A DNA stretch of 64,000 nt, taken from positions 35,210,553 through 35,274,552 of the forward strand of contig CM039463.1 of NCBI GenBank assembly GCA_022414725.1, read 5' to 3'. The translations under genes were made by a program, and so were the position numbers. The stretch comes from Microglena sp. YARC. Lineage: Eukaryota; Chlorophyta; Chlorophyceae; Chlamydomonadales; Chlamydomonadaceae. Numbering within the stretch: the stretch's first letter is position 1; each line of letters begins with the position of its first letter. The notes beneath the pieces were generated by a model, which was given only the letters and a program-made list of their open reading frames with translations, made no database searches and was not told the DNA's origin. This document shows positions 36,996 through 49,162 of the stretch, piece by piece.

Positions 36996-37949
36996 CTCAC
37001 TGACTCACGCCGGTCCGTAATCCTGACTTGACTCTCACCTGACTTACTAACTCAAGTACGTCACTGGACTTTCACAGGCTCATAGCTCTACTAGCTCCTG
37101 AATGATTGACTGCATTGTCTTCACTGACTCTCTGGCTCACTGGCTCACTGACTGATTGATCAGTGCACTTGACATCAATTGACTAACTGTCCTAAAAATA
37201 CTGAATCACTAGACCCCACATGACTCAAGTAACTCACAGGCTCCACTTGGCTCAAACTGACTCAATGACGTCAATGACTCCCACTGAATCACAATGCTCA
37301 CTGAATTCACTGACTGATGACTCACTGACTCTCTAACCTCACTACTCACTGACTGATTGACTCACTGACTCTCTAAACTCAACTTACTGGATTTACTAAC
37401 CGACTCACTGACTCACGAATCACTGACCTCACTGACTCACTAAAATCAGTCTCGCCCTTCATCGCTCACTGACTCACCTGATCAGTTAGTCATGCTACAC
37501 TGACTCACGTGACTCACTAACTCACAGACTTCACCAGACTCTATTGTATTCAACTGAATCACGCGTGATTGAGTCACAGCCATCACTGGACTGAATTAAG
37601 GGCGCCTGGGTAGCGCGTCACGAATGAAATGAATTGAGATCCCCAGTCAAAACAGTGTTATATTATTCAGAATTCGATTTATTGTACTTGTAAATTCGAA
37701 AGTGTGTATTTTCATTTTAATTATATTTATTCATTTCATTTAATTTTAATTCGAGTGATTTGGATGGCATTCAATTGCTTTATATTTTTTGTCAATTCTG
37801 AATAGGATAGGTAGGGTAGTGCTAAGGAATCGAAATAGGATTAAATTAAATTAAAAGTTGAATTGTAAATTGAATTTCATGAATCGTGGTAAATCAGCCT
37901 GAAATCACATCCCGGTAGAGTGACAGTAAGATTAAAAGCAGCGGGAACA

Positions 37950-38232
37950 GACGACCAATCTATACACGGAGAAAGGATAACGTTACAACACAGGAGACCC
38001 ATAAAGGGGCCCTGTGGTGAAAGAGAGCGGTACGACAGGAACCTAAACAGGTACAATCAGACCGGAGAACGTAGGTAAGGAAGCTGCCAACTGAGTCCAT
38101 CTCAAGATGACTCAGTCCCACGGGAAGCTGGCTCAGGAGAGCCCGATAGTTCCTAAAGGAGGTACATAAGTCAGTCACCAAAGTCATACAAACGCGGAGA
38201 GCACCGCTTAAAGAGGTGCTTGTACATGGCTT
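37950..38232. mobile_element. Diverged LTR fragment related to the 53.7-57.7 kb element
   Basis: Phrases shared in order with the 381-bp LTRs at 53691 and 57357 include ACAGGAGACCCAT, AAGGGGC, ACAGGAACCT, TGACTCAG, CGGGAAGCTG, CCGATAGTTC, CACCAAAGTCATA and GAGAGCA. It interrupts satellite core 5 and has no internal element, so it is probably a solo or truncated LTR. Confidence 0.6.
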
Positions 38233-38460
38233 GACTATAGGAAATAAGGATATATTGAATTTAACATTTACATGCTGATATAGGAATTAAAATACATGAT
38301 ATAGGGATTAATTACATGATATAAGAAGGATTAATTACTGAGATATAGGATTATTACAATGAATAAAGGGATTAATTAACATGATAAAAGGATTAATTAG
38401 CATGATAGACATTAATGTTACCCATGCTGATAATAGGATTATAAATTAATATTAAGAAAT
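38233..38460. repeat. AT-rich short tandem repeat
   Basis: Repeats of about 25-30 bp based on ATAGGATTAATTACATGAT, with indels. They lie between the LTR fragment and the rest of satellite core 5. Confidence 0.75.
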
Positions 38461-41400
38461 TTGATGTAATTGAATTTCATCTGAATCGGAAGTGCATGTT
38501 GAAAGGCTTTGTGCTAAAAAGTGACGAAAATTATAGTTTTTTGAAAAGGTTGTTGGGATTTTAAAGCAAGTGGCTGAACGTTCATAGGCATGCTTACTTG
38601 TAGATGCTTTATTTTAAGAATTTGATACAAGAAAAATGAGACCAATCAGGAGTCCTGGTTTGAATTGTATAGGGAATTTTTACGAGAGTATCCTCAACAC
38701 GCTTTGGGCCCAGCCCAGAACGTGAACGGTACGTCCCGTCCTACTTGAACGGGGTTTTTGCCAGCGGCTAGGTGGCGTGGCTTGCTCCTAACCTCCCCGA
38801 AGGTGGCTTGTATCCCCGCCGTTGGGACCCCCGCCCCTGCCCTCGCCCCCGCCCCCGCACAACGCACACGCAGTCACGCAGTCACGCACACGCACGGCCT
38901 GGGGTGGGGTTCCGTGGGCTTTATTACTAAGGAGAACTCAGTAGACTCTACAAGAATAACTGAATCACTGAATCAATGTCTCACTCGACTCATTGACTTA
39001 TTACCTGATTGACTCACTGCCTCACTGACTGATTGACAAACATAACACTCAACTGCTCACTAAACGAGGCAATGACACTTTGACACAGAATCAATTGACA
39101 AAGCAACTGAATCACGTGATTCATGCGTGCTAAACCTCACAACACTCACTGACCCACTGCCCCATAACTCACAGACACACTACTCACAACTCACAATTAC
39201 TTCACAGGCGACTTATCTGTAAACAACTTGCGACTGAAGTTGAGACGTACACTCACTCACTGGCTCACGTGACTCACTGGAATGCACTGAATCACTTGAA
39301 TCAACTGACGACATACAGAAAAAGATGACTCATTGTCTCACTGACTAGCGAACAATGAATTGATGTGAACTCAATCACTGACCTCATCCGAGATCACTGA
39401 GGAATGCACTGACTGCAAGTGACTCATTGACTTCACTGGCCTCAATGACTCAAATGACACATGTGACACACTGACTCACTGATTCACTGACCTCTGACTC
39501 ACCGACTGTGTATCTAGACCACTACAGACTCACTGAATCCACTGTTTGATGTCCTCACTCACTGACTCACTGAATCATTGTCTCAGCTTACTCCACTGAC
39601 TCATTGTCTCACTGACTCACTGATTGATTGACTCCACTAACTAATTGAGTCACTGACTCACTAACTGATTGACGCACCCGACCTCATTCGACTACACTCG
39701 ACAGTCACATGACCTGAGACTTGGCACATGCTTACACACTGTATCACTGACTGATTGACTCAAGTTGACCTTCTCTAACGATCACTGAAATTCACTGACT
39801 GATTGACTCACTGCTCTCTACCGTCACTTACTGATTACCTAACCGACTCACTGATTCACTGACTCCACTGACTCACTGACTTCACTGACTCAACTGACTC
39901 ACAGGAATGACTCATCGACTAACTGACATCACAGACTCAACTGATCAGTTAGTCATGACTCAACTGACTCACTGACTCACTAACTCCAGAACTCACAGAC
40001 GCATGACTCACTGAATCACTGACTGCATTGAGTCACTCACTCACTGCTGATTAAGGGGCGCCTGGTTGGCGCGTCCGAAGTGAAATGAATGTGAAATCCG
40101 TCAATTCAGTTTTTTATTTTTTAATTAATTTATTGTAATTTGTTATTGAATGTTGTTTTATTTTAATTCGATTTTATTCATTTCATTTGAATTGTAATTC
40201 GAGTTGATTTGGATGCATTCAATTGCTTTATTTTTTTGTCACTTCGAATTAGGATTAAAATTAAAATTAAATTTGATGTAATCTGAATTTACTGAATGAG
40301 AGTGGACTTTGAGCTATATGTTGGGACACCATAGCTGACGAGAGAGTTTTTGAAGGGTTGTTGATTTAGCAGTGGCTGAACGTTCATGCAATGCTTACTT
40401 GTAGATTGGCTTTAGTTTTAAAGAATTTGATACAACAGAGAAATTGGAGAATCAGTGTAGTCGGGTTTGATTTAAGGAATTTTACAAGGTATTCCTCACC
40501 GTTTGGGCCCAGCCAGACAGTGCAGGTACGTCCGTCCTAGCTGAGGGATATATACTCTATAGACACAGGCAGGTGGCGTGGGCTTGCTGCTACCCGCCCG
40601 TGGCGCCCCAGGCCCCTGCCCGCCCCCCGCACAGCAGTCGTGCAGCACCGATTCAGCAGGTACGCAACGCACGGCCCAGCTGTGGGGTGGGGATCTCGTG
40701 GGGCTTATTATAGGGAACTGACTCACAGAATAACTAGAATGAACTGAATCAAGTGTTACTGAGTCATTGGACTTATTACATGATTGAGATCACTGCTTCA
40801 GCTGATGATTTGGATCACTAACTACTGATCATAAGCAATCCAGCACATTTAGTTTACAAAATCTATCCTAGTTCGAATAAAAGGGTTGGAATTTTACAAC
40901 CAGCTCAATTCAGTTTTACGAACAGTCAACTGTAGTTCTAAACCTTAATTACGATGGGGTTTCGCTGATTAGCGAAGTATGAGGGCAGCAACATATAAGA
41001 GGGGGGTTCGTAGCAATTTTCCAAGGCCAAATTCTAGTTCGTAAAATGCTGTTTTATTCTAGTGTGTAATTAACAAAACTTTGTTACGTACCTCTGTGGG
41101 TTTTGCCCCACAAGAATGCAGGCATCTAATCAATATAATGCAATCGAAAATGAATCAGAGAGAAGAATGTTAAGGAATGATAATTTAGAAAGAAGAATAA
41201 GAATCCTAACAATGATAATTGAACTCGAAATGAGGTGTCAAGTATGAGTTGGCATTAACATGTTGACGTAATAAAGACGTGCTCTGAGATAGACCACCCA
41301 CAACAGCGTCAGCGGGTGAAAGTTTCGACCTTTTCAGGTCAGAAGTAATACGAGCTCTTTCAGGGCTCCTGGCTGTCACTCTCAATTAGTACCGTAGGGT

Positions 41401-41487
41401 GGGATGGGGGGGGGGGGTGGGGGGGGGTGGGGGGTGGGGGGGGGGGGGGGGGGGGGGGGGGGGCGGGGAGGGGGGGGGGGGGGGGCA
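41401..41487. repeat. G-rich homopolymer tract
   Basis: About 85 bases that are almost all G, broken by single T, C or A bases. It could form G-quadruplexes and is prone to length error. The minus-strand proline-rich reading of it is low complexity. Confidence 0.95.
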
Positions 41488-41499
41488 TTGCATGCCCAT

Positions 41500-43400
41500 C
41501 ATTGTCATTCCAATTCCACCCTACGGGTACTTGAGAGTTGACACGCAGGGATCCCCAATGAATGGTCTGCGCTAAATGAAGGACGAAGACTAGATGATTG
41601 TCATGCTCATTAACCCCCCCAGATTGTGAATTCCACATCATTTGTCATCTCCACAATTCCAATCACGGCTACCACCCTCCTCGTGAGAGTTGACAGCAGG
41701 GATCCTCCCAACCGAAATGGCTTGCGCTAAATGGAAGGATGAAGATAGATGTTCATGCTCATTAATCCCCCAGATTGTGAGCATTCCCGAATGTCATCTC
41801 CACCAATTCCACATACCTACTCATTATGGCGTGTTGACAGCCATGGGATTCTCCCAACTGAATGGGTCTACAGCCATAAACGATAAAGAGCGACTCAATA
41901 GATGGTCATTCATTCACCTCCACGACTACTGTCGTGTTGTGGATGCATACCCCCATCATTTTCATCCTCCACCCTAATTCCACCCCCGATACAGCCTCGT
42001 GCGACAGCCCAGGGATCCCCCCAACTACTGAACGAGGCTGTAAACAGTGACAGATGACAGGATGAAGACAGATTCTGCTCGAGCTGCATGATGGTCATGC
42101 TATTAACCCCCCTAGGCAGGCCTGCACCCGACATCCCCCAGCATTCCCATCATTGTCATCTTCCACAATTCCCACCACGGGCTACCGCTACCGGTGTGCG
42201 AGTTGACAGCCAGGATCCTCCCAACTGAATGCTAATAGAAGAGGATAACGACTAATGATGGTCGAGTACGTACATGCTCATTTAACCCCAGATTGTGAGC
42301 ATTCACCGGATTCATTGTAATCTCTCCATCAATTCCACCTACGCTACTGGCGTCAGCATACGAGTTGTCGATATATATTGCTCGCGTCGTCCAGCGCCAG
42401 AAGTCAGGGGATCCAGGGCCCAAACGAAATGGCTAAATAGAGAGGATCGAAGACTAGATGATGGTCATCCGGTCTCTTAAGCCGCCCCCCAGATTGTTGA
42501 GCATTCCATATGGCATCATCTGTGGGGCGCGACCCACTAAAACGCTCCTTACTGTGAAGGGGTTGTGCGACAAGGGATCCCCCAATTAATTGTCTTGCGG
42601 CTAGAAAGAAGGATGATGACTAAGTGATGATGTCTTGCTACATTAACACCCCAGATGTGAGCATTCCCATCATGACACACACATCCATCTCATTTCCACT
42701 CTCCACCCTATTGTTCGCTACTCGTGCGGAGCGAGTTGTTGACAGGCAGGATCCTCCCAACCGACACCCCTAATGGCTTGCCGCTAAATGTTGAGATGTA
42801 GGATGAAGACTAGATGATGGTCATGCGTCATTAAACCCCCTTTTACAGAACATCCAGAATTGGCTTCGGCGCCATTTTCCCACCCCTGGCCCCGAGTTTG
42901 AGGATGAAAAAGAGTACCAGACAGCAGTCCACCAATTGATGACCACCCTGTACATACGGCTCTTATACCCCCAGGATTCTTGTGGTGGATAGTGACCTAA
43001 TGACTAGAGCATATATAAGCTCTGAACTGAAGGGGTTGTCTAAAGCTTTTGTGTATAACCTGACGCCTACGGAGTGATGGAATTAATATAGACTCTTGAG
43101 ATTGACCAGACCAGGAGTGGTCATGCTCTCAGACGATGTAACCCCTTTCCCAGATTGCGAGCATTCCCAATCATTGTCATCTATCACAATGCGGATTCCA
43201 CCCTACTACCTCGTGAGAGTTGACAGCACAGGTGTACATCCCCCAACTTAATTGCTTGCGCTAGAAAGAAGCAGATGATGAACTAGACCGCCTCATGATG
43301 GTCATGCTCATTAACCCCCCGATTGTGGCGTTCCCGATCATCGTGTCATCTCCACTGGCCAATCCACCCTATTCGCAAACCAACCTCTCGGCATTCTGAT
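41500..43400. repeat. ~150-190 bp tandem repeat, about ten noisy units
   Basis: Units are marked by GAGTTGACAGC(A)GGGATCC followed by CCAACTGAATGG, GCTAAATG, AAGACTAGATGATGGTCATG, TTAACCCCCC, AGATTGTGAGCATTCCCATC and ATTCCACCCTA. Starts lie near 41535, 41686, 41827, 42000, 42200, 42360, 42565, 42730 and 43210. A ~300-bp unrelated piece (about 42840-43130) interrupts the array. Many small insertions separate units. Confidence 0.85.
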
Positions 43401-44080
43401 TACTAATGGGCTGGCATAGCAATTGCCTTGTACCGGCAGTAATGCATTGGGTCACAAAGAGTTACACACTCCGTGTAATGATATGACTCAGTGTGACTCG
43501 TGAGCCATATCCTGCACTGCCCGCTCGGCCCCCTCCATCGCCCATGGATCACAAAGAGCCTCACACTATGTGAAGACCAGGGACCGCAACAAACAATGCA
43601 TATTTATGTCTGGTATGTGTGGCCATATGGCTCACCCATCTTTGTCCAGGTTCTTGTCTTGCTTCTAAACTTCACCACTGCTCGAGCAGGAGTGAAGTGT
43701 ATAGGCTTGGCTTTGTTCGGTTTTCTTGGTCTTGGGCTAGGCCCCCCTGGACTTCCACTTGAGCAGAGTGAGCGTGCCAAGCTCGCAACCTTCCTGCAAC
43801 ACAACTGCACAGGCTGGAACACGCAGCCCTGCTACTGCAAACGCCCAGGACAGTGACCATGGTCGTGCATCAAATTCCTTTGAAGAAAACAAGGTTACGA
43901 GTTGGGGTGCGACGGCGGAGCCAGTCCTGGGTGGTGGTCGTCACGGGCGCTACCCCTGGTGGGTGTTGTGGGGCCGGGGTTGACACAGGCCATCATGCCA
44001 TGTAAATAGGCTTCGTTCCATAAGATCCCCTTCAGAATGGGCTTCCTGCTTTCCCGGCGATTTTGGGTGGTGCTTCTAAT
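43401..44080. other. No supported gene
   Basis: The longest frame (43500-43856, plus, 118 codons) has a hydrophobic stretch but no motif, and there are no convincing splice borders. It is left unannotated as coding. Confidence 0.4.
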
Positions 44081-44084
44081 TTGT

Positions 44085-44310
44085 GGAATCTTATGATTCA
44101 AATTCAACAAGACCGTTTTAGGCAAATTCTTCATTTGTGTTTTTGCTGGATTTCTTCGAATCTTCTTATGGTTTTTGGAACATAAGATTGTTTTCTGTAG
44201 TTTTTTCGACAAAGAGATCATTCCTTTTACTATCTTAGAATCATCTTATGTTTTTAAACATAAAGATTGTTTTCTCTAGTTTTTGGAGAAAGAGACAATT
44301 CCTAGACAAT
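44085..44310. repeat. ~90-bp AT-rich repeat, two copies
   Basis: Two copies share TCTTATG, TTTTTGGAACATAAGATTG or a variant, TTTTCT(G/C)TAG and AAAGAGA. Each contains a short inverted repeat, ATCTTATG against CATAAGAT. Confidence 0.65.
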
Positions 44311-44319
44311 TATTGAATG

Positions 44320-44620
44320 GGTTCTTGTTACATAATCATAACTTCATAACTCATGGTTAATCGTAACTAATAACCTCGCAATCTCTGAACTCTTACATCA
44401 AAACCTCATAAGTCATTTACCTTGTAACTCATCATTCGTAACTCGTAACCTCGGGTGTTGTTGTGTGTTGATGGGTTTCAATCTCAGAACTCTTAACTCA
44501 TTATCCTCATAACTCATTACCTTGTAACTCATAACTCATAAACCTCGCAATCTCCAAACCGTAAATCATAACCTCAAACTCAGTCACTTATAACTCATAT
44601 ACTTCCAACGCTCACTGCCA
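44320..44620. repeat. CTCATAACTCATAACC low-complexity repeats
   Basis: Irregular short repeats of TAACTCAT, AACCTCGCAATCTC and variants. No coding content. Confidence 0.75.
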
Positions 44621-45079
44621 TCATACACCCCATTCACGGTGGCTGGTGGAGGACACAATTTTGGGTAGGTCCACATTGGTGCTGCAGCACTCTACAGACC
44701 ATCCACGCACTATCACCCACACGACAAAACATTATCCTAGCACCCTGAACACATCACCCTACTTCCTAACCTGACAACGTCTTAATCCCATTATTCACGT
44801 GCCCGCTTTACAACCTCATTCCCCTCAGCCATGCTCTTTCATTCTGCTTCATCATTTTTCCAATGGTGATCAAGAGGGCCGATGGTTCGTCGATGAATGC
44901 CTGTGCTGGTGGGATGTGTCGGTGCACTCTCAACTATCCTGCCCCAAATGGTCTTTGAATTCCTCATCTGTCATAGTGTTGGAAAGAGCTTTGATCCGCT
45001 GTGATCTTTACGTAAGCCTTTCAGCTCGTCCCCACTCGGCGTAGCATGTCATCACTAGGCTTTGCAGGCATGAGGCTAC

Positions 45080-45921
45080 TCAGCTCTTCCATGTCATCTT
45101 CAACGAGCTTGTGCACAGATTCTTAGCTCTGGCGTCATCACCAGCCTCTTGCATGGCGGCGTGATGTTTGAGCAAGACTTTCTCCGTGGCATGAAACTTC
45201 TTCAAACGCCATGTAGCGACCCCAAGCCTCTGTGGGACTGACTCCAAACCGACGACGCTCCTACCCTCTAGCAATGCCGCCAGCATGCCTGAGCCATCTA
45301 CAGTGTGCAAGCACATCACCCAGTTTCCCTTTGTTGCTGTACTCTCGCACGAGGTATCGGTATTCGTCGACACATCTCCTGCTGTACCCAACTGCCGGGG
45401 ACCGATGGAGCAGCCGCTAATATCGGGGCGCCCAAACACGCTCTTGTCAGCATCACTTGGTGGGAGATAGACCTTCAGGCCGTTACTTGGCGTCATACCA
45501 CGCAAAGGCTGTCACGACGTGCCACGAGTAGTGGAGAAAGTCCCGACTATGGCCACTGTGTTGGAAGCTGGTTTGAAGTCAGGCCCAATCCGCGTAATGG
45601 GACATGATGCACGTCTTAGCGGTGGCATCAACGAAAGCCCTAGTGAAGGTACTCACTTGCTCCATGTTGCTGTTATCATCACACCTTGAACACCCCAGCA
45701 AACTTCCTGTTTTTGGAACTTCGAAGGTTCGCAGAGTGTCTGAGGCATCAACGCCCGTCAAGCCTTCTCACAATTGGCCCAAAGCGGTCCAGTGTCATCA
45801 CCAAGCTCGGTCGATGATGACCAAGTCGACCAATTTGGCAGGCACCTGCGTGATAGTAGGAAAATAATATAAATTAATACGTTAGTGGTAGGTTTCATTG
45901 CTTAACCCTTTGCAAATGGGA

Positions 45922-45952
<31 letters not shown>

Positions 45953-48900
45953 TCATCTCACCCTCATTGCTTCGAAATTCTCCCGTACGCGTATGGGAGC
46001 CCCCCACCCCCAAACACCCACCCAATCACCCCAGTGCATGCACAGCCCTCCCGTGCACACAGCGAAGGGGAGCCCGCCACCACACCCACCCCCAGTGCAT
46101 GCACAGCCCTCCCGTACGCGAAGGGGAGCCCGCCACCCTACACCACACCCCCCAGTTAGTGCATGCTGCAGTCCTCCCGTACGCAAAGGGGAGCCGCCAC
46201 CCCCCCCCCCCCCCCCCTTCATCTCACCCTCATTGCTTCGAAAATTCCTCCCGTACGCGTATGGGAGCCCCCCACCCCAAACACCCACCCAATTCACCCC
46301 GTGCATGCATCCTCCGTACGCGAAGGGGAGCCCGCCACCCACCCACCCCAGTGCATGCACAAGCCTCCAGTACGCGAAGGGGAGCCACCCACACCCACCC
46401 CCCAGTGCATGCGCAGTCCTCCCGTACGCGAAGGGGAGCCCGCCACCCACACCCCCCCCCCCTTCATCTCACCTCATTGCTTCGAAATTCCTCCCGTACG
46501 CGTATGGAGCCCCCCACCCCCAAACCCACCCAATTCACCCCAGTGCATGCACAGCCCTCCCGTAACGCGAAGGGGAGCCCGCCACCCACACCCCCCCAGT
46601 GCATGCAACAGCACGCGAAGGGGAGACCCACCACCCCCCAGTCATGCGCAGTCCTCTGTACGCGAAGGGGATCCACCCTCATTGCTTCGAAATTCCTCCC
46701 TAGCGTATGGAGCCCCCCATTCACCCAACAGCGTTGCGCGACCCTGCATAACTTTCGCAATTCCTCCCGCGTATGGGACCCCACCCCAAACACCCACCCA
46801 ATTCACCCCAGTGCATGCACAGCCCTCCCGTACGCGAAGGGGAGCCCAGCACGTGCATCCCGTGCCAGCGCGCAGTCGTACGCGAAGGGGATCGCACCCC
46901 CCCCCCCTTCATCTCACCCTCATTGCTTCGAAATTCCTCCCGTACGCGTATGAGCCCCCCACCCCAAACACCCACCCAATTCACCCCAGTGCATGCACAG
47001 CCCTCCCGTACGCGAAGGGGAGCCCGCACCCCACACCACCCCCCCAGTGCACGCACAGCCCTCCCGTACGCGAAGGGGAGCCGCCACACCCACCAGTGCA
47101 TGCGCAGTCCTCCCGTACGCGAAGGGGAGCCCGCCCCCCCCCCCCCCCCCCCCCCCTTCATCTCACCCTCATTGCTTCGAAATTCCTCCCGTACGCGTAT
47201 GGGAGCCCCCCACCCCCAAACACCCACCCAATTCACCCAGTGCAATGCACAGCCTCCCGTACGCGAAGGGGAGCCCGCCACCCCACACCCACCCCCCAGT
47301 GCATGCACAGCCCTCCCGTACGCGAAGGGGAGCCGCCACCCCACACCCACCCCCAGTGCATGCGCAGTCCTCCCGTAACGCAAAGGGGAGCCCGCCCCCC
47401 CCCCCCCCCCCCCTTCATCTCACCCTCATTGCTTCGAAATTCCTCCCGTACGCGTATGGGAGCCCCCACCCCAAACACCCACCCAATTCACCCCAGTGCA
47501 TGCACAGCCCTCCCGTACGCGAAGGGGAGCCCGCCACCCCACACCCACCCCCCAGTGCACGCACAGCCCTCCCGTACGCGAAGGGGAGCCCGCCACCCCA
47601 CACCCACCCCCAGTGCATGCGCAGTCCTCCCGTACGCGAAGGGGAGCCCGCCCCCCCCCCCCCCCCCCCCTTCATCTCACCTCATTGCTTCGAAAATTCC
47701 TCCGTACGCGTATGGGAGCCCCCCACCCCCAAACACCCACCCAATTCACCCCAGTGCATGCACAGCCCTCCCGTACGCGAAGGGGAGCCCGCCACCCCAC
47801 ACCCACCCCCCAGTGCATGCACAGCCCTCCCGTACGCGAAGGGGAGCCCCGCCACCCACACCCACCCCCCAGTGCATGCGCAGTCCTCCCGTACGCAAAG
47901 GGGAGCCCGCCACCCCCCCCCCCCCCCCCTTCATCTCACCCTCATTGCTTCGAAATTCCTCCCGTACGCGTATGGGAGCCCCCACCCCCAAACACCCACC
48001 CAATTCACCCCAGTGCATGCACAGCCCTCCCGTACGCGAAGGGGAGCCCGCCACCCCCACACCACCCCACAGTGCACGCACAGCCCTCCCGTACGCAAAG
48101 GGAGCCCCTCCCGCCACCCCACACCCACCCCAGTGCATGCGCAGTCCCCCGTACGCGAGGGATCCCGCCACCCCCCCCCCCCCCCCCCCCCCTTCATCTC
48201 ACCCTCATTGCTTCGAAATTCCTCCCGTACGCGTATGGGAGCCCCCCACCCCCAAACACCCACCCAATTCACCCCAGTGCATGCACAGCCCTCCCGTACG
48301 CGAAGGGGAGCCGCCACCCCACACCCACCCCCAGTGCATGCACAGCCCTCCCGTACGCGAAGGGGAGCCCGCCACCCCACACCCACCCCCCAGTGCAATG
48401 CGCAGTCCTCCCGTACGCAAAGGGAGCCCGCCCCCCCCCCCCCCCCCCTTCATCTCACCCTCATTGCTTCGAAATTCCTCCCGTACGCGTATGGGAGCCC
48501 CCCCCCCCAAACACCCACCCAATTCACCCAGTGCATGCACAGCCCTCCCGTACGCGTGGGGAGCGTCCAATCCCCCATTCACCTCATATGTATACTTACA
48601 TAATTTCCGACGGGTTGTCCAGATAGACTACCTTCCCTTCAGCTAAGGCAAAGTCGTCCATACAAAGGGTCTTCGCGCCATCATCCGAACGCACAGACGA
48701 TTCACTGTTTTGATCCCAGAGGACAATACCAACACTGTGGGTCCCCAATTTCTCTCCGCGCTCCACATCCAGTGTGCAGTAGGTCACGTAAGGTGACCAG
48801 CTCCAGTTAAGCGCAGGATATTTCAATCCCACCAGCTCATAGAAAGCGGGTCTTTTGCCTTCTGATGTATTCGGTGCCGTAGGAGGTTTTTTATCCGACC

Positions 48901-49162
48901 ACTTTATGACAAGAGTTGGTGTCACCGACACACTGGTCTTAGCCAGAGCCTTCGGGCTCATGGTACTGTCACCGACGCTGTCACAACCAGATACGAATAG
49001 AACTCTAGGTGCAATTCCACCCTTATGTTGCGGCGCGAGATTCCTAGAAGGTTGCTCTTCTCGCGCTGTGCGCACAGGCTGCCTCTGTGGCACTACGCGA
49101 ATTCTAGTAAGCTCCTGCGCCTCGTCGGTATTTAGTACTTCTTTGAGGGTCGTTTGAAACAA
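45080..49162 (-). pseudogene. N4/N6-type DNA methylase-like gene, split by a repeat-filled intron and interrupted by TGA codons
   Basis: Exon 1, at 49162-48602, encodes about 187 residues starting MFQTTLKEVLNTDEAQEL and ends at donor AT|GTAAGT. After a 2.7-kb intron, the acceptor CACGCAG at 45858 leads to VPAKLVDLVIIDRAW, which resembles the motif-IV strand (DPPW position, here DRAW). Further on come FVDATAKTCIMSHYADWA and HVVTAFAWYDAK, then, after a frame change, LHTVDGSGMLAALLEGRSVV and GLESVPQRLG, which match the motif-I D-x-x-x-G-S-G and GR-x-V-V-G-x-E pattern. Motif IV before motif I is the permuted order of many N4/N6 methylases. The reading frame carries TGA at four places after exon 1, and one TAA before the last segment. 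The phase at the intron junction favours another, less protein-like frame. I call it a decayed or mis-assembled gene. The enzyme class is an inference from motifs. Confidence 0.45.
45925..48560. repeat. ~256-bp higher-order C-rich hairpin minisatellite inside an intron
   Basis: About eleven ~256-bp units begin with CTTCATCTCACCCTCATTG (45951, 46217, 46464, 46907, 47156, 47413, 47669, 47929, 48192, 48448, plus a partial near 46673). Each has four ~64-bp subunits containing CCTCCCGTACGCG(A/T)A(T)GGGGAGCC hairpins, three preceded by GTGCATGC(A/G)CAG, and ends with a C run of about 15-27. It lies wholly between the splice sites of the methylase-like gene. Very long plus-strand Pro/His-rich frames cross it. 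They are a consequence of composition and period. Confidence 0.92.

Larger units (their letters stand above)
29921..40850. repeat. Higher-order satellite: TGACTCA-rich arrays alternating with a bipartite core
   Basis: The cores begin with AAGGGCGCCTGG(T)GGC near 31411, 33404, 35141, 37594 and 40050 (spacings about 1,993, 1,737, 2,453 and 2,456). The end of a sixth is at 29921-30130. Each core runs from an AT-rich half (TTAATTCGATTTATTC, ATTAAATTAAATT, GTGACGAAAA) into a GC-rich half (GGGCCCAGCCCAG, CGTCCCGTCCTAC, GGTGGCGTGGCTTGCTCCTA, CCCGCCC, then GTGGGCTTATTA). Between cores lie 1-1.8 kb of short repeats based on TGACTCAC, TGATTGAT and CACTGAATC. Copies differ by many 1-bp indels. No convincing protein is encoded. 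Confidence 0.9.

Noticed and set aside
41360..41641. Proline-rich protein on the minus strand
   Set aside because: Generated by the G homopolymer tract.
43500..43856. 118-codon ORF with a hydrophobic segment
   Set aside because: No splice signals, homology or codon evidence. It borders repeats and could be chance.
46163..48646. 827-codon plus-strand protein
   Set aside because: It is an uninterrupted reading of a C-rich minisatellite (Pro/His/Ala/Arg periodic) lying in an intron of the opposite-strand gene. Other frames are open too.
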